From Agelas oroides (lineage: Eukaryota > Porifera > Demospongiae > Agelasida > Agelasidae), in the NCBI GenBank assembly GCA_949130485.1, contig OX422202.1:2471872-2535871 (forward strand): a stretch of DNA of 64,000 bases, in the 5' to 3' direction. Within the stretch, counting starts at the first letter, position 1. Every line of letters starts with the position of its first letter. Shown here one piece after another: positions 15,401 to 31,700 of this stretch. The notes under the pieces are model-generated. The model saw nothing but the letters and a program-made list of their open reading frames with translations. It was not told the origin of the DNA and did no database searches. The position numbers were made by a program, and so were the translations under genes.

Positions 15401-18400
15401 ACTCCATTCTACCATGGCTCTACTATAGTCTACCATGGCTCTACCTCATTCTACCAATGCTCTACTTCATGCTACCATGGCTCTATTTCATTCTACCATG
15501 GTTCTACTTCATTCTACTATGGCTCTACTTCATTGTAGATGATTCTACTACACACTACCATGGCTATACTCCATTCTACCATGGCTTTACTTCATTCTAT
15601 CATGGCTCTACTTCATTCTACCATGGCTCTACTTCATTCTGCCATGGCTCTACTTCATTCTACCATGGCTTTACTTCATTCTACCATGGCTCTACTTCAT
15701 TCTACATGAATCTACTCCACAGTACCATGGCTGTACTCCATTCTTCAATGGCTCTACTTCATTCTACCATAGCTCTACTTCATTCTACCATGGCTCTACT
15801 TCATTCTACATGACTCTACTACCCACTACCATGGCTCTACTCCATTCTACCATGGCTCTACTATAGTCTACCATGGCTCTACTTCGTTCTACCATGCCTC
15901 TACTTCATTCTCTATGACTCTACTACACGCTACCATGACTCTACTCCATTCTACCATGGCTCTACTTCATTCTACTATAGCTGTACTTCATTCTACCAAT
16001 GGTCTACTTCATTCTACCATGGCTCTACTTCATTCTACATGACTCTACTTCACACTACCATGGCTCTACTCCATTCTACCATGGCTCAACTTCATTCTAC
16101 CGTGGCTCTGCTTCATTCTACCATGTCTCTACTTCATTCTACATGACTCTAGTACACACTACCATGGCTCTACTCCATTCTACCATGATTCTACTATATT
16201 CTACCATGTCTCTACTTCATTCTTCCATGGCTCTACTTTATCCTACCCTGGCTCTACTTCATTCTACCATGGCTCTACTTCATTCTACCATGGCTCTACT
16301 TCATTCTACATGACTCTACTACACACTACCATGGCTCTACTCCATTCTACCATGGCTCTACTATATTCTACCATGGCTCTACTTCATTCTACCATGGCTC
16401 TACTTCATTCTACATGAATCTACTACACACTACCATGGATCTACTCCATTCTACCATGGCTCTACTTCATTCTACCATGGCTCTACTTCATTCTACCATG
16501 ACACTACTTCATTCTACATGACTCTACTACAGACAACCATGGCTCTACTCCATTCTTCCATGGCTCTACTACATTCTACCTTGGCTCTACTTCATTCTAC
16601 CATGGCTCTACTTCATTCTATATGACTCTACTACACACTACCATGGCTCTAATCCATTCTACCGTGGCTCTACTATAATCTACCATCGCTCTACTTCATT
16701 CTACCATGGCTCTACTTCATTCTACATGACTCTACTTCACACTACCATGGCTCTACTCCATTCTCCCATGGCTCAACTTCATTCTACCGTGGCTCTGCAT
16801 CATTCTACCATGTCTCTACTTCATTCTACATGACTCTACTACACACTACCATGGCTCTACTCCATTCTACCATGATTCTACTATATTCTACCATGTCTCT
16901 ACTTCATTCTACCATGGCTCTACTTTATCCTACCATGGCTCTACTTCATTCTACCATGGCTCTACTTCATTCTACCATTGCTCTACTTCATTCTACATGA
17001 CTCTACTACACACTACCATGGCTCTTCTCCATTCTACCATGGCTCTACTATATTCTACCATGGCTCTACTTCATTCTACCATGGCTCTACTTCATTCTAC
17101 CATGGCTCTACTTCATTCTACATGAATCTACTACACACTACCATGGATCTACTCCATTCTACCATGGCTCTACTTCATTCTACCATGGCTCTACTTCATT
17201 CTACCATCGCTCTACTTCATTCTACATGACTCTACTACAGACAACCATGGCTCTACTCCATTGTACCATGGCTCTACTATAGTCTACCATGGCTCTACCT
17301 CATTCTACCAATGCTCTACTTCATGCTACCATGGCTCTATTTCATTCTACCATGGTTCTACTTCATTCTACTATGGCTCTACTTCATTGTAGATGATTCT
17401 ACTACACACTACCATGGCTATACTCCATTCTACCATGGCTTTACTTCATTCTATCATGGCTCTACTTCATTCTACCATGGCTCTACTTCATTCTGCCATG
17501 GCTCTACTTGATTCTACCATGGCTTTACTTCATTCTACCATGGCTCTACTTCATTCTACATGAATCTACTCCACAGTACCATGGCTGTACTCCATTCTTC
17601 AATGGCTCTACTTCATTCTACCATAGCTCTACTTCATTCTACCATGGCTCTACTTCATTCTACATGACTCTACTACCCACTACCATGGCTCTACTCCATT
17701 CTACCATGGCTCTACTATAGTCTACCATGGCTCTACTTCGTTCTACCAAGGCTCTACTTCGTTCTACCATGCCTCTACTTCATTCTCTATGACTCTACTA
17801 CACGCTACCATGACTCTACTCCATTCTACCATGGCTCTACTTCATTCTACTATAGCTGTACTTCATTCTACCAATGGTCTACTTCATTCTACCATGGCTC
17901 TACTTCATTCTACATGACTCTACTTCACACTACCATGGCTCTACTCCATTCTACCATGGCTCAACTTCATTCTACCGTGGCTCTGCTTCATTCTACCATG
18001 TCTCTACTTCATTCTACATGACTCTAGTACACACTACCATGGCTCTACTCCATTCTACCATGATTCTACTATATTCTACCATGTCTCTACTTCATTCTAC
18101 CATGGCTCTACTTTATCCTACCCTGGCTCTACTTCATTCTACCATGGCTCTACTTCATTCTACCATGGCTCTACTTCATTCTACATGACTCTACTACACA
18201 CTACCATGGCTCTACTCCATTCTACCATGGCTCTACTATATTCTACCATGGCTCTACTTCATTCTACCATGGCTCTACTTCATTCTACATGAATCTACTA
18301 CACACTACCATGGATCTACTCCATTCTACCATGGCTCTACTTCATTCTACCATGGCTCTACTTCATTCTACCATGACACTACTTCATTCTACATGACTCT

Positions 18401-19700
18401 ACTACAGACAACCATGGCTCTACTCCATTCTACCATGGCTCTACGGTAGTCTACCATGGCTCTACCTCATTCTACCAATGCTCTACTTCATGCTACCATG
18501 GCTCTACTTCATTCTACCATGTCTCTACTTCATTCTACATGACTCTACTACACACTACCATGGCTCTACTCCATTCTACCATGATTCTACTATATTCTAC
18601 CATGTCTCTACTTCATTCTACCATGGCTCTACTTTATCCTACCATGGCTCTACTTCATTCTACCATGGCTCTACTTCATTCTACCATGGCTCTACTTCAT
18701 TCTACATGACTCTACTACACACTACCATGGCTCTACTCCATTCTACCATGGCTCTACTATATTCTACCATGGCTCTACTTCATTCTACCATGGCTCTACT
18801 TCATTCTACCTTGGCTCTACTTCATTCTACATGAATCTACTACACACTACCATGGATCTACTCCATTCTACCATGGCTCTACTTCATTCTACCATGGCTC
18901 TACTTCATTCTACCATGACTCTACTTCATTCTACATGACTCTACTACAGACAACCATGGCTCTACTCCATTGTACCATGGCTCTACTATAGTCTACCATG
19001 GCTCTACCTCATTCTACCAATGCTCTACTTCATGCTACCATGGCTCTACTTCATTCTACCATGGTTCTACTTCATTCTACTATGGCTCTACTTCATTCTA
19101 TATGATTCTACTACACACTACCATGGCTATACTCCATTCTACCATGGCTTTACTTCATTCTATCATGGCTCTACTTCATTCTTCCATGGCTCTACTTCAT
19201 TCTACCATGGCTCTACTTCATTCTACCATGGCTTTACTTCATTCTACCATGGCTCTACTTCATTCTACATGACTCTACTCCACAGTACCATGGCTGTACT
19301 CCATTCTTCAATGGCTCTACTTCATTCTACCATAGCTCTACTTCATTCTACCATGGCTCTACTTCATTCTACATGACTCTACTACCCACTACCATGGCTC
19401 TACTTCATTCTAACATGGCTCTACTATAGTCTACCATGGCTCTACTTCGTTCTACCATGGCTCTACTTCATGCTACCATGGCTCTACTTCATTCTACCAT
19501 GGCTCTACTTCATTCTACCATGGCTCTACTTCATTCTACCATGGCTCTACTTCATTCTACCGTAGCTCTACTTCATTCTATATGACTCTACTACACACTA
19601 CCATGGCTCTACTCCATTCTACCATCGCTCTACTTCATTCTACTATGGCTGTACTTCATTCAACCATGGCTCTTCTTCATTCTACTATGGCTCTACTTCA
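12450..19700 (+). repeat. Array block with 1854/1875-bp higher-order repeats
   Basis: The segment around 15457 recurs at 17311 (offset 1854) and the segment around 15999 recurs at 17874 (offset 1875). The 21-bp difference corresponds to one additional unit near 17740. Markers used are the GTAGATGATTC junction (about 15536 and 17390) and the CTCTAGTACACAC junction (about 16149 and 18024). Related but more diverged copies start near 14832 and 19020. No unique sequence or gene is visible. Confidence 0.72.
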
Positions 19701-22700
19701 TTCTACATGACTCTACTGCACACTACCATGGCTCAACTCCATTCTACCATGGATCTACTTCATTCTACCATTGCTCTACTTCATTCTACCATGGCTCTAC
19801 TTCATTCTGTACCATGGCTCTACTTCATTCTACCATGGCTCTACTTCATTCTACCATGGCTCTACTTCATTCCACATTACTCTACTACACTCTACCATGG
19901 CTCTACTCCATTCTACCATGGCTCTACTATTTTCTACCATGGCGCTACTATATCTCTACTGCATTCTAACATGGCTCTACTTCGTTCTACGATGGCTCTA
20001 CTTCATTCTACATGACTCTACTATCCACTACCATGGCTCTACTCCATTTTACATGGCTCTACTACACACTACCATGGGTCTACTCCATTTTACCATGGCT
20101 CTACTTCATTCTACCATGGCTCTACTTCATTCTACCATGGCTCTACTTCATTCTACTATGGCTCTACTTCATTCTACCATGGCTCTACTTCATTCTACCA
20201 TGGCTCTACTTCAATCTACAAGACTCTACTACACACTACCATGGCTCTAATTCATTCTACATGACTCTACTTCATTCTACCATGGCTCTACTTCATTCCA
20301 CCATGGCTCTACTTCATTCTACCATGGCTCTACTTCATTCTATATGACTCTAATACACACTACCATGGCTCTACTCCATTCTACCATGGCTCTACTTTAT
20401 TCTACCATTGCTCTACATCATTCTACCATGGCTCTACTATATTCTACCATGGCTCCACTTCATTCTACCATGGCTCTACTTCATTCTTCCATGGCTCTAC
20501 TTCATTCTACATGACTCTACTGCACACTACCATGGCTTTACTCCATTCTACCATGGCTCTACTTCATTCTACCATTGCTCTACTTCATTCTACTATGGCT
20601 CTACTTCATTCTACATGACACCACTACACACTTCCATGGCTCTACTCAATTCTTCCATGGCTCTACTTCATTCTGCCATGGCTCTACTTCATTCTACCAT
20701 GGCTCTACTTCATTCTAGCATGGCTCTACTTCATTCTACATGACTCTACTACACACTACCATGGCTCTACTCCATTCTACCATGGCTCTACTTCATTCTA
20801 CCATGGCTCTACTTCATTCTACCATGTCTCTACTTCATTCTATATGACTCTACTACACACTACCATGGCTCTACTCCACTCTACCATGGCTCTACTTCAT
20901 TCTACCATGGCTCTACTTCATTCTACCATGGCTCTACTTCATTCTACCATGGCTCTACTTCATTCTACCGTTGCTCTACTTCATTCTGTATGACTCTACT
21001 ACACACTACCATGGCTCTACTCCATTCTACCATCGCTCTACTTCATTCTACTATGGCTGTACTTCATTCTACCATGGCTCTTCTTCATTCTGACATGGCT
21101 CTACTTCATTCTACATGACTCTACTGCACACTACATGGCTCTACTCCATTCTACCATGGCTCTACTTCATTCTACTATGGCTCTACTTCATTCTACCATG
21201 GCTCTACTTCATTCTATACCATGGCTCTACTTCATTCTACCATGGCTCTACTTCATTCTACCATGGCTCTACTTCATTCCACATTACTCTACTACACTCT
21301 ACCATGGCTCTACTCCATTCTACCATGGCTCTACTATTTTCTACCATGGCGCTACATCATTCTATACCATGGCTCTACTTCATTCCACCATGGCTCTACT
21401 TCATTCTACCATGGCTCTACTTCATTCCACATTACTCTACTACACTCTACCATGGCTCTACTCCATTCTACCATGGCTCTACTATTTTCTACCATGGCGC
21501 TACTTCATTCTACCATGGCTCTACTTCATTGTACATGACTCTACTACATACTACCATGGCTCTACTTCATTCTACCATGGCTCTACTTCATTCTACCATG
21601 TCTCTACTTCATTCTATATGACTCTACTACACACTACCATGGCTCTACTCCATTCTACCATGGCTCTACTCCATTCTACCATGGCTCTACTTCATTCTAC
21701 CATGGCTCTACTTCATTCTACCATGGCTCTACTTCATTCTACCATGGCTCTACTTCATTCTACCGTTGCTCTACTTCATTCTATATCACTCTACTACACA
21801 CTACCATGGCTCTACTCCATTCTACCATCGCTCTACTTCATTCTACTATGGCTGTACTTCATTCTACCATGGCTCTTCTTCATTCTACCATGGCTCTACT
21901 TCATTCTACATGACTCTACTGCACACTACCATGGCTCCACTCCATTCTACCATGGCTCTACTTCATTCTACCATGGCTCTACTTCATTCTACCATGGCTC
22001 TACTTCATTCTATACCATGGCTCTACTTCATTCTACCATGGCTCTACTTCATTCTACCATGGCTCTACTTCTTTCCACATTACTCTACTACACTCTACCA
22101 TGGCTCTACTCCATTCTACCATGGCTCTACTATTTTCTACCATGGCGCTACTTCATTCTACCATGGCTCTACTTCATTGTACATGACTCTACTACATACT
22201 ACCATGGCTCTACTTCATTCAACCATGGCTCTACTTCGTTCTACAATGGCTCTACTTCATTCTACATGACTCTACTATCCACTACCATGGCTCTACTCCA
22301 TTCTACATGGCTCTTCTACACACTACCATGGGTCTACTCCATTTTAACATGGCTCTACTATATTCTATCATGACTCTACTTCATTCTACATGACTCTACT
22401 ACACTCTACCATGTCGCTACTCCATTCTACTATGGCTCTACTTCATTCTACATGACTCTACTACACACTACCATGGCTCTACTCCTTTCTTCAATGGCTC
22501 TACTATATTCTACCATTGCTCTACTTCATTCTACCATGGCTCTACTTCATTCTACCATGGCTCTACTTCATTCTACCATGGCTCTACTTCATTCTACCAT
22601 GGCTCTACTTCATTCTACATGACTCTACTTCATTCTACCATGGCTCTACTTCATTCCACTATGGCTCTACTTCATTCTACCATGGCTCTACTTCATTCTA

Positions 22701-25700
22701 TATGACTCTAATACACACTACCATGGCTCTACTCCATTCTACCTTGGCTCTACTTTATGCTACCATTGCTCTACATCATTCTACCATGGCTCTACTATAT
22801 TCTACCATGGCTCCACTTCATTCTACCATGGCTCTACTTCATTCTACCATGGCTCTACTTCATTCTACATGACTCTACTGCACACTACCATGGCTTTACT
22901 CCATTCTACCATGGCTCTACATCATTCTACCATTGCTCTACTTCTTTCTACCATGGCTCTACTTCATTCTACCATGGCTCTACTTCATTCTACCGTTGCT
23001 CTACTTCATTCTATATGACTCTACTACACACTACCATGGCTCTACTCCATTCTACCATCGCTCTACTTCATTCTACTATGGCTGTACTTCATTCTACCAT
23101 GGCTCTTCTTCATTCTGACATGGCTCTACTTCATTCTACATGACTCTACTGCACACTACATGGCTCTACTCCATTCTACCATGGCTCTACTTCATTCTAC
23201 TGTTGCTCTACTTCATTCTACCATGGCTCTACTTCATTCTATACCATGGCTCTACTTCATTCTACCATGGCTCTACTTCTTTCTACCATGGCTCTACTTC
23301 ATTCCACATTACTCTACTACACTCTACCATGGCTCTACTCCATTCTACCATGGCTCTACTATTTTCTACCATGGCGCTACTTCATTCTGCCAAGGCTCTC
23401 CTTCATTGTACATGACTCTACTACATACTACCATGGTTCTACTTCATTATACCATGGCTCTACTTCATTCTACCATGTCTCTACTTCATTCTATATGACT
23501 CAAATACACACTACCATGGCTCTACTCCATTCTACCATGGCTCTACTTCATTCTACCATGGCTCTACTTCATTCTACCATGGTTCTACTTCATTCTACCA
23601 TGGCTCTACTTCATTGTACCGTTGCTCTACTTCATTCTATATGACTCTACTACACACTACCATGGCTCTACTCCATTCTACCATCGCTCTACTTCATTCT
23701 ACTATGGCTGTACTTCATTCTACCATGGCTGTTCTTCATTCTACCATGGCTCTACTTCATTCTACATGACTCTACTGCACACTACCATGGCTCTACTCCA
23801 TTCTACCATGGCTCTACTTCATTCTACCATGGCTCTACTTCATTCTACCATCGCTCTACTTCATTCTATACCATGGCTCCACTTCATTCTACCATGGCTC
23901 TACTTCTTTCCACATTACTCTACTACACTCTACCATGGCTCTACTCCATTCTACCATGGCTCTACTATTTTCTACCATGGCGCTACTTCATTCTACCATG
24001 GCTCTACTTCATTGTACATGACTCTACTACATACTACCATGGCTCTACTTCATTCTACCATGGCTCTACTATATCTCTACTGTATTCTACCATGGCTCTA
24101 CTTCGTTCTACAATGGCTCTACTTCATTCTACATGACTCTACTATCCACTACCATGGCTCTACTCCATTCTACATGGCTCTTCTACACACTACCATGGGT
24201 CTACTCCATTTTACCATGGCTCTACTATATTCTATCATGACTCTACTTCATTCTACATGACTCTACTACACTCTACCATGTCGCTACTCCATTCTACTAT
24301 GGGTCTACTTCATTCTACCATGGCTCTAATTCATTCTACTATGGCTCTACTTCAGTCTACCATGGCTCTATTTCATTCTACCATGGCTCTACTTCATTCT
24401 ACCATGACTCTACTTCATTCTACCATGGCTCTACTTCATTCTATATGACTCTAATACACACTACCATGGCTCTACTCCATTCTAACATGGCTCTACTTCA
24501 TTCTACCATGGCTCTACTTCATTCTACCATGGCTCTACTTCATTCTACCATGGCTCTACTTCATTCTACATGACTCTACTACACACTACCATGGCTCTAC
24601 TCCATTCTACCATGGCTCTACTTCATTCTACCATGGCTCTACTTCATTCTACCATGGCTCTACTTCATTCTACCATGGCTCTACTTCATTCTATATGACT
24701 CTACTACACACTACCATGGCTCTACTCCATTCTACCATCGCTCTACTTCATTCTACTATGGCTGTACTTCATTCTACCATTGCTCTTCTTCATTCTACCA
24801 TGGCTCTACTTCATTCTACATGACACTACTGCACACTACATGGCTCTACTCCATTCTACCATGGCTCTACTTCATTCTACTTTGGCTCTACTTCATTCTA
24901 CCATGGCTCTACTTCATTCTATACCATGGATCTACTTCATTCTACCATGGCTCTACTTCATTCTACCATGGCTCTACTTCATTCCACATTACTCTACTAC
25001 ACTCTACCATAGCTCTACTATTTTCTACCATGGCTCTACTATTTTCTACCATGGCGCTACTTCATTCTACCATGGCTCTACTTCATTGTACATGACTCTA
25101 CTACATACTACCATGGCTCTACTTCATTCTACCATGGCTCTACTTCATTCTACCATGTGTCTACTTCATTCTATATGACTCTACTACACACTACCATTGC
25201 TCTACTCCATTCTACCAATGCTCTACTTCATTCTACCATGGCTCTACTTCATTCTATCATGGCTCTACTTCATTCTACCATGGCTCTACTTCATTCTACC
25301 GTTGCTCTACTTCATTCTATATCACTCTACTACACACTACCATGGCTCTACTCCATTCTACCATCGCTCTACTTCATTCTACTATGGCTGTACTTCATTC
25401 TACCATGGCTCTTCTTCATTCTACCATGGCTCTACTTCATTCTACATGACTCTACTGCACACTTCCATGGCTCCACTCCATTCTACCATGGCTCTACTTC
25501 ATTCTACCATGGCTCTACTTCATTCTACCATGGCTCTACTTCATTCTATACCATGGCTCTACTTCATTCTACCATGGCTCTACTTCATTCTACCATGGCT
25601 CTACTTCTTTCCACATTACTCTACTACACTCTACCATGGCTTTACTCCATTCTACCATGGCTCTACTATTTTCTACCATGGCGCTACTTCATTCTACCAT

Positions 25701-28700
25701 GGCTCTACTTCATTGTACATGACTCTACTACATACTACCATGGCTCTACTTCATTCTACCATGGCTCTACTTCGTTCTACAATGGCTCTACTTCATTCTA
25801 CATGACTCTACTCTCCACTACCATGGCTCTACTCCATTCTACATGGCTCTTCTACACACTACCATGGGTCTACTCCATTTTAACATTGCTCTACTATATT
25901 CTATCATGACTCTACTTCATTCTACATGACTCTACCACACTCTACCATGTCGCTACTCCATTCTACTATGGCTCTACTTCATTCTGCATGACTCTACTAC
26001 ACACTACCATGGCTCTACTCCTTTCTTCAATCGCTCTACTATATTCTACCATGGCTCTACTTCATTCTACCATGGCTCTACTTCATTCTACCATGGCTCT
26101 ACTTCATTTTACCATGGCTCTACTTCATTCTACCATGGCTCTACTTCATTCTACCTTGGCTCTACTTCATTCTATATGACTCTAATACACACTACCATGG
26201 CTCTACTCCATTCTACCATGGCTCTACTTTATTTTGCCATGGCTGTACATCATTCTACCATGGCTCTACTTCATTCTAGCATGGCTCTACTTCATTCTAC
26301 ATGACTCTACTACACACTACCATGGCTCTACTTCATTCTACCATGGCTCTACTTCATTCTACCATGGCTCTACTTCATTCTACCATGGCTCTACTTCATT
26401 CTACCATGGCTCTCCTTAATTCTACAAGACTCTTCTACATTCTACCATGGCTCTACTTCATTCTACCATGGCTCTACTTCATTCTACCATGGCTCTACTT
26501 CATTCTACCATTGCTCTACTTCATTCTACCATGGCTCTACTTCATTCCACCATTGCTCTACTTCATTCTACCATGGCTCTACTGCACACTACCATGGCTT
26601 TACTCCATTCCACCATGGCTCTACTTCATTCTATCATGGCTCTACTTCATTCTATATGACTCTAATACACACTACCATGGCTCTACTCCATTCTACCATG
26701 GCTCTACTTTATTCTACCATTGCTCTACATCATTCTACCATGGCTCTACTATATTCTACCATGGCTCCACTTCATTCTACCATGTCTCTACTTCATTCTA
26801 CCATGGCTCTACTTCATTCTACATGACTCTACTGCACACTACCATGGCTTTACTCCATTCTACCATGGCTCTACTTCATTCTACCATTGCTCAACTTCAT
26901 TCTACTATGGCTCTACTTCATTCTACATGACTCTACTACACACTTCCATGGCTCTACTCAATTCTTCCATGGCTCTACTTCATTCTGCCATGGCTCTACT
27001 TCATTCTACCATGGCTCTACTTCATTCTAGCATGGCTCTACTTCATTCTACCATGGCTCTACTTCATTGTACCGTTTCTCTACTTCATTCTATATGACTC
27101 TACTACACACTACCATGGCTCTACTCCATTCTACCATCGCTCTACTTCATTCTACTATGGCTGTACTTCATTCTACCATGGCTCTACTTCATTCTAGCAT
27201 GGCTCTACTTCATTCTACCATGGCTCTACTTCATTCTACCATGGCTCTCCTTAATTCTACAAGACTCTACTACACTCTACCATGGCTCTACTTCATTCCA
27301 CCATGGCTCTACTTCATTCTACCAAGGCTCTCCTTAATTCTACAAGACTCTACTACACTCTACCATGGCTCTACTTCATTCTACCATGGCTCTACTTCAT
27401 TCTACCATGGCTCTACTTCATTCTACCATTGCTCTACTTCATTCTACCATGGCTCTACTTCATTCCACCATGGCTCTACTTCATTCTACCATGGCTCTAC
27501 TGCACACTACCATGGCTTTACTCCAATCTGCCATGGCTCTACTTCATTCTACCATGGCTCTACTTCATTCTAGCATGGCTCTACTTCATTCTACATGACT
27601 CTACTACACACTACCATGGCTCTACTTCATTCTACCATGGCTCTACTTCATTCTATCATGGCTCTACTTCATTCTACCATGGCTCTACTTCATTCTACCA
27701 TGGCTCTACTTCATTCTACCATTGCTCTACTTCATTCTACCATGGCTCTACTTCATTCTATACCATGGCTCTACTTCATTCTACCATGGCTCTACTTCAT
27801 TCTACCATGGCTCTACTTTCTTTCCACATTACTCTACTACACTCTACCATGGCTCTACTCCATTCTACCATGGTTCTACTATTTTCTACCATGGCGCTAC
27901 TTCATTCTACCATGGCTCTACTTCATTGTACATGACTCTACTACATGCTACCATGGCTCTACTTCATTCTACCATGGCTCTACTATATCTCCACTGTATT
28001 CTAACATGGCTCTACTTCGTTCTATAATGGCTCTACTTCATTCTACATGACTCTACTATCCACTACCATGGCTCTACTCCATTCTACATGGCTCTTCTAC
28101 ACACTACCATGGGTCTACTCCATTTTACCATGGCTCTACTATATTCTACCATGACTCTACTTCATTCTACATGACTCTACTACACTCTACCATGTCGCTA
28201 CTCCATTCTACTATGGGTCTACTTCATTCTACCATGGCTCTAATTCATTCTACTATGGCTCTACTTGATTCTACTATGGCTCTATTTCATTCTACCATGG
28301 CTCTACTTCTTTCTACCATGACTCTACTTCATTCTACCATGGCTCTACTTCATTCTATATGACTCTAATACACACTACCATGGCTCTACTCCATTCTACC
28401 ATGGCTCTACTTCATTCTACCATGGCTCTATTTCATTCTACCATGGCTCTACTTCATTCTACCATGGCTCTACTTCATTCTACTATGGCTCTACTTCATT
28501 CTACCATGGCTCTACTTCATTCTACCATGGCTCTCCTTAATTCTACAAGACTCTACTACACACTACCATGGCTCTACTTCATTCTACCATGGCTATACTT
28601 CATTCTACCATGGCTCTACTTCATTCTACCATGGCTCTACTTCATTCTGCCATGGCTCTACTTCATTCCACCATGGCTCTACTTCATTCTACCATGGCTC

Positions 28701-31700
28701 TACTTCATTGTATATAACTCTAATACACACTACCATGGCTCTACTCCATTCTACCATGGCTCTACTCCATTCTACCATTGCTCTACATCATTCTACCATG
28801 GCTCTACTATATTCTACCATGGCTCCACTTCATTCTACCATGGCTCTACTTCATTCTACCATGGCTCTACTTCATTCTACTATGGCTCTACTTCATTCTA
28901 CCATCACTCTACTTCATTCTATCATGGCTCTACTTCATTCTATATGACTCTAATACACACTACCATGGCTCTACTCCATTCTACCATGGCTCTACTTCAT
29001 TCTACCGTGGCTCTACTTAATTCTACTATGGCTCTCCTTAATTCTACAAGACTCTACTACATACTACCATGGCTCTACTCCATTCTACCAAGGCTTTCCT
29101 TCATTCTATCATGGCTCTACTTCATTCTACCATGGCTCTACTTCATTCTACCATGGCTCTACTTCATTCTACCATGGCTTTACTTCATTCTACCATGGCT
29201 CTCCTTAATTCTACAAGACTCTACTACACACTACCATGGCTCTACTTCATTCTACCATGGCTCTACTTCATTCTACCATGGCTCTACTTCATTCTACCAT
29301 GGCTCTACTTCATTCTACCATGGCTCTACTTCATACCACCATGGGTCTACTTCATTCTACCATGGCTCTACTTCCTTCTATATAACTCTAATACACGCTA
29401 CCATGGCTCTACTCCATTCTACCATGGCTCTACTCCATTCTACCGTTGCTCTACATCATTCTACCATGGCTCTACTATATTCTACCATGGCTCCACTTCA
29501 TTCTACCATGGCTCTACTTCATTCTACCATGGCTCTACTTCATTCTACATGACTCTACTACACACTACCATGGCTCTACTCCATTCTACCATCGCTCTAC
29601 TTCATTCTACTATGGCTGTACTTCATTCTACCATGGCTCTACTTCATTCTACCATGGCTCTACTTCATTCTACATGACTCTACTGCACACTACCATGGTT
29701 CTACTCCATTCTACCATGGCTCTACTTCATTCTACCATGGCTCTACTTCATTCTACCATGGCTCTACTTCATTCTATACCATGGCTCTACTTCATTCTAC
29801 CATGGCTCTACTTCATTCTACCATGGCTCCACTTCATTCCACATGACTCTACTACACTCTACCATGACTGTACTCCATTCTACCATGGCTCTCCTATTTT
29901 CTACCATGGCGCTACTTCATTCTACCATGGCTCTACTTCATTCTACATGACTCTACTACACACTACCATGGCTCTACTTCATTCTACCATGGCTCTACTA
30001 TATCTCTACTGCATTCTACCATGGCTCTACTTCGTTCTACAATGGTTCTACTTCATTCTACATGACTCTACTATGCACTACCATGGCCCTACTTCATTCT
30101 GTATGGCTCTACTACACACTACCATGGCTCTACTCCATTTTACCATAGCTCTACTATATTCTACCATGGCTCTACTTCATTCTACCATGGCTCTACTTCT
30201 TTCTACCATGACTCTACTTCATTCTACATGACTCTACTACACTCTACCATGGCGCTACTCCATTCTACTATGGCTCTACTTCATTCTACCATGGCTCTAC
30301 TTCATTCTACCATGGCTCTACTTCATTCTACCATTGCTCTACTTCATTCTACCATGGCTCTACTTCATTCTACCATGACTCTACTTCATTCTACCATGGC
30401 TCTACTTCATTCTATATGACTCTAATACACACTACCATGGCTCTACTCCATTCTACCAAGGCTTTACTTCATTCTATCATGGCTCTACTTCATTCTAACA
30501 TGGCTCTACTTCATTCTACCATGGCTCTACTTCATTCTACCATGGCTTTACTTCATTCTACCATGGCTCTCCTTAATTCTACAAGACTCTACTACACACT
30601 ACCATGGCTCTACTTCATTCTACCATGGCTCTACTTCATTCTACCATGGCTCTACTTCATTCTACCATGGCTCTACTTCATTCTACCATGGCTCTACTTC
30701 ATTCCACCATGGGTCTACTTCATTCTACCATGGCTCTACTTCATTCGATATAACTCTAATACACACTACCGTGGCTCTATTTCATTCTACCATGGCTCTA
30801 CTTCATTCTACATGACTCTACTACACACTACCATGGCTTTACTCCACTCTACCATGGCTCTACTTCATACTACCATGGCTCTACTTCATTCTACTATGGC
30901 TCTACTTCATTCTACATGACTCTATTACACACCTCCATGGCTCTACTCCATTCTTCCATGGCTCTACTTCATTCTGCCATGTCTCTACTTCATTCTACCA
31001 TGGCTCTTCTTCATTCTAGCATGGCTCTACTTCATTCTACATGACCCTACTACACACTACCACGGCTCTACTCCATTCTACCATGGCTCTACTTCATTCT
31101 ACCATGGCTCTACTTCTTTCTACCATGGCTCTACTTCATTCTATATGACTCTACTACACACTACCATGGCTCTACTCCATTCTACCATGGCTCTACTTCA
31201 TTCTACCATGGCTCTACTTCATTCTACCATGGCTCTACTTCATTCTACCATGGCTCTACTTCATTCTATATGACTCTACTACACACTACCATGGCTCTAC
31301 TCCATTCTACCATCGCTCTACTTCATTCTACTATGGCTGTACTTCATTCTACCATGGCTCTACTACACTCTACCATGACTCTACTTCATTCTACCATGGC
31401 TCTCCTATTTTCTACCATTGCGCTACTTCATTCTACCATGGCTCTACTTAATTCTACATGACTCTTCTACACACTTCCATGGCTCTACTTCATTCTACCA
31501 TGGCTCTACTATATCTCTACTGCATTCTGCCATGGCTCTACTTCGTTCTACAATGGCTCTACTTCATTCTACATGACTCTACTATACACTATAATGGCTC
31601 TACTCCATTCTACATGGCTCTACTACACACTACCATGGCTCTACTCCATTTTACCATGGCTCGACTATATTCTACCACGGCTCTACTTCATTCTACCATG

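Noticed and set aside
21135-22373. 412-codon plus-strand open frame as a repetitive protein gene
   Set aside because: It consists only of the 21-bp repeat and changes frame meaning at every 20-, 23- and 32-bp variant. Similar frames exist in all three plus frames. There is no promoter, splice signal, signal peptide or unique end to suggest a gene.
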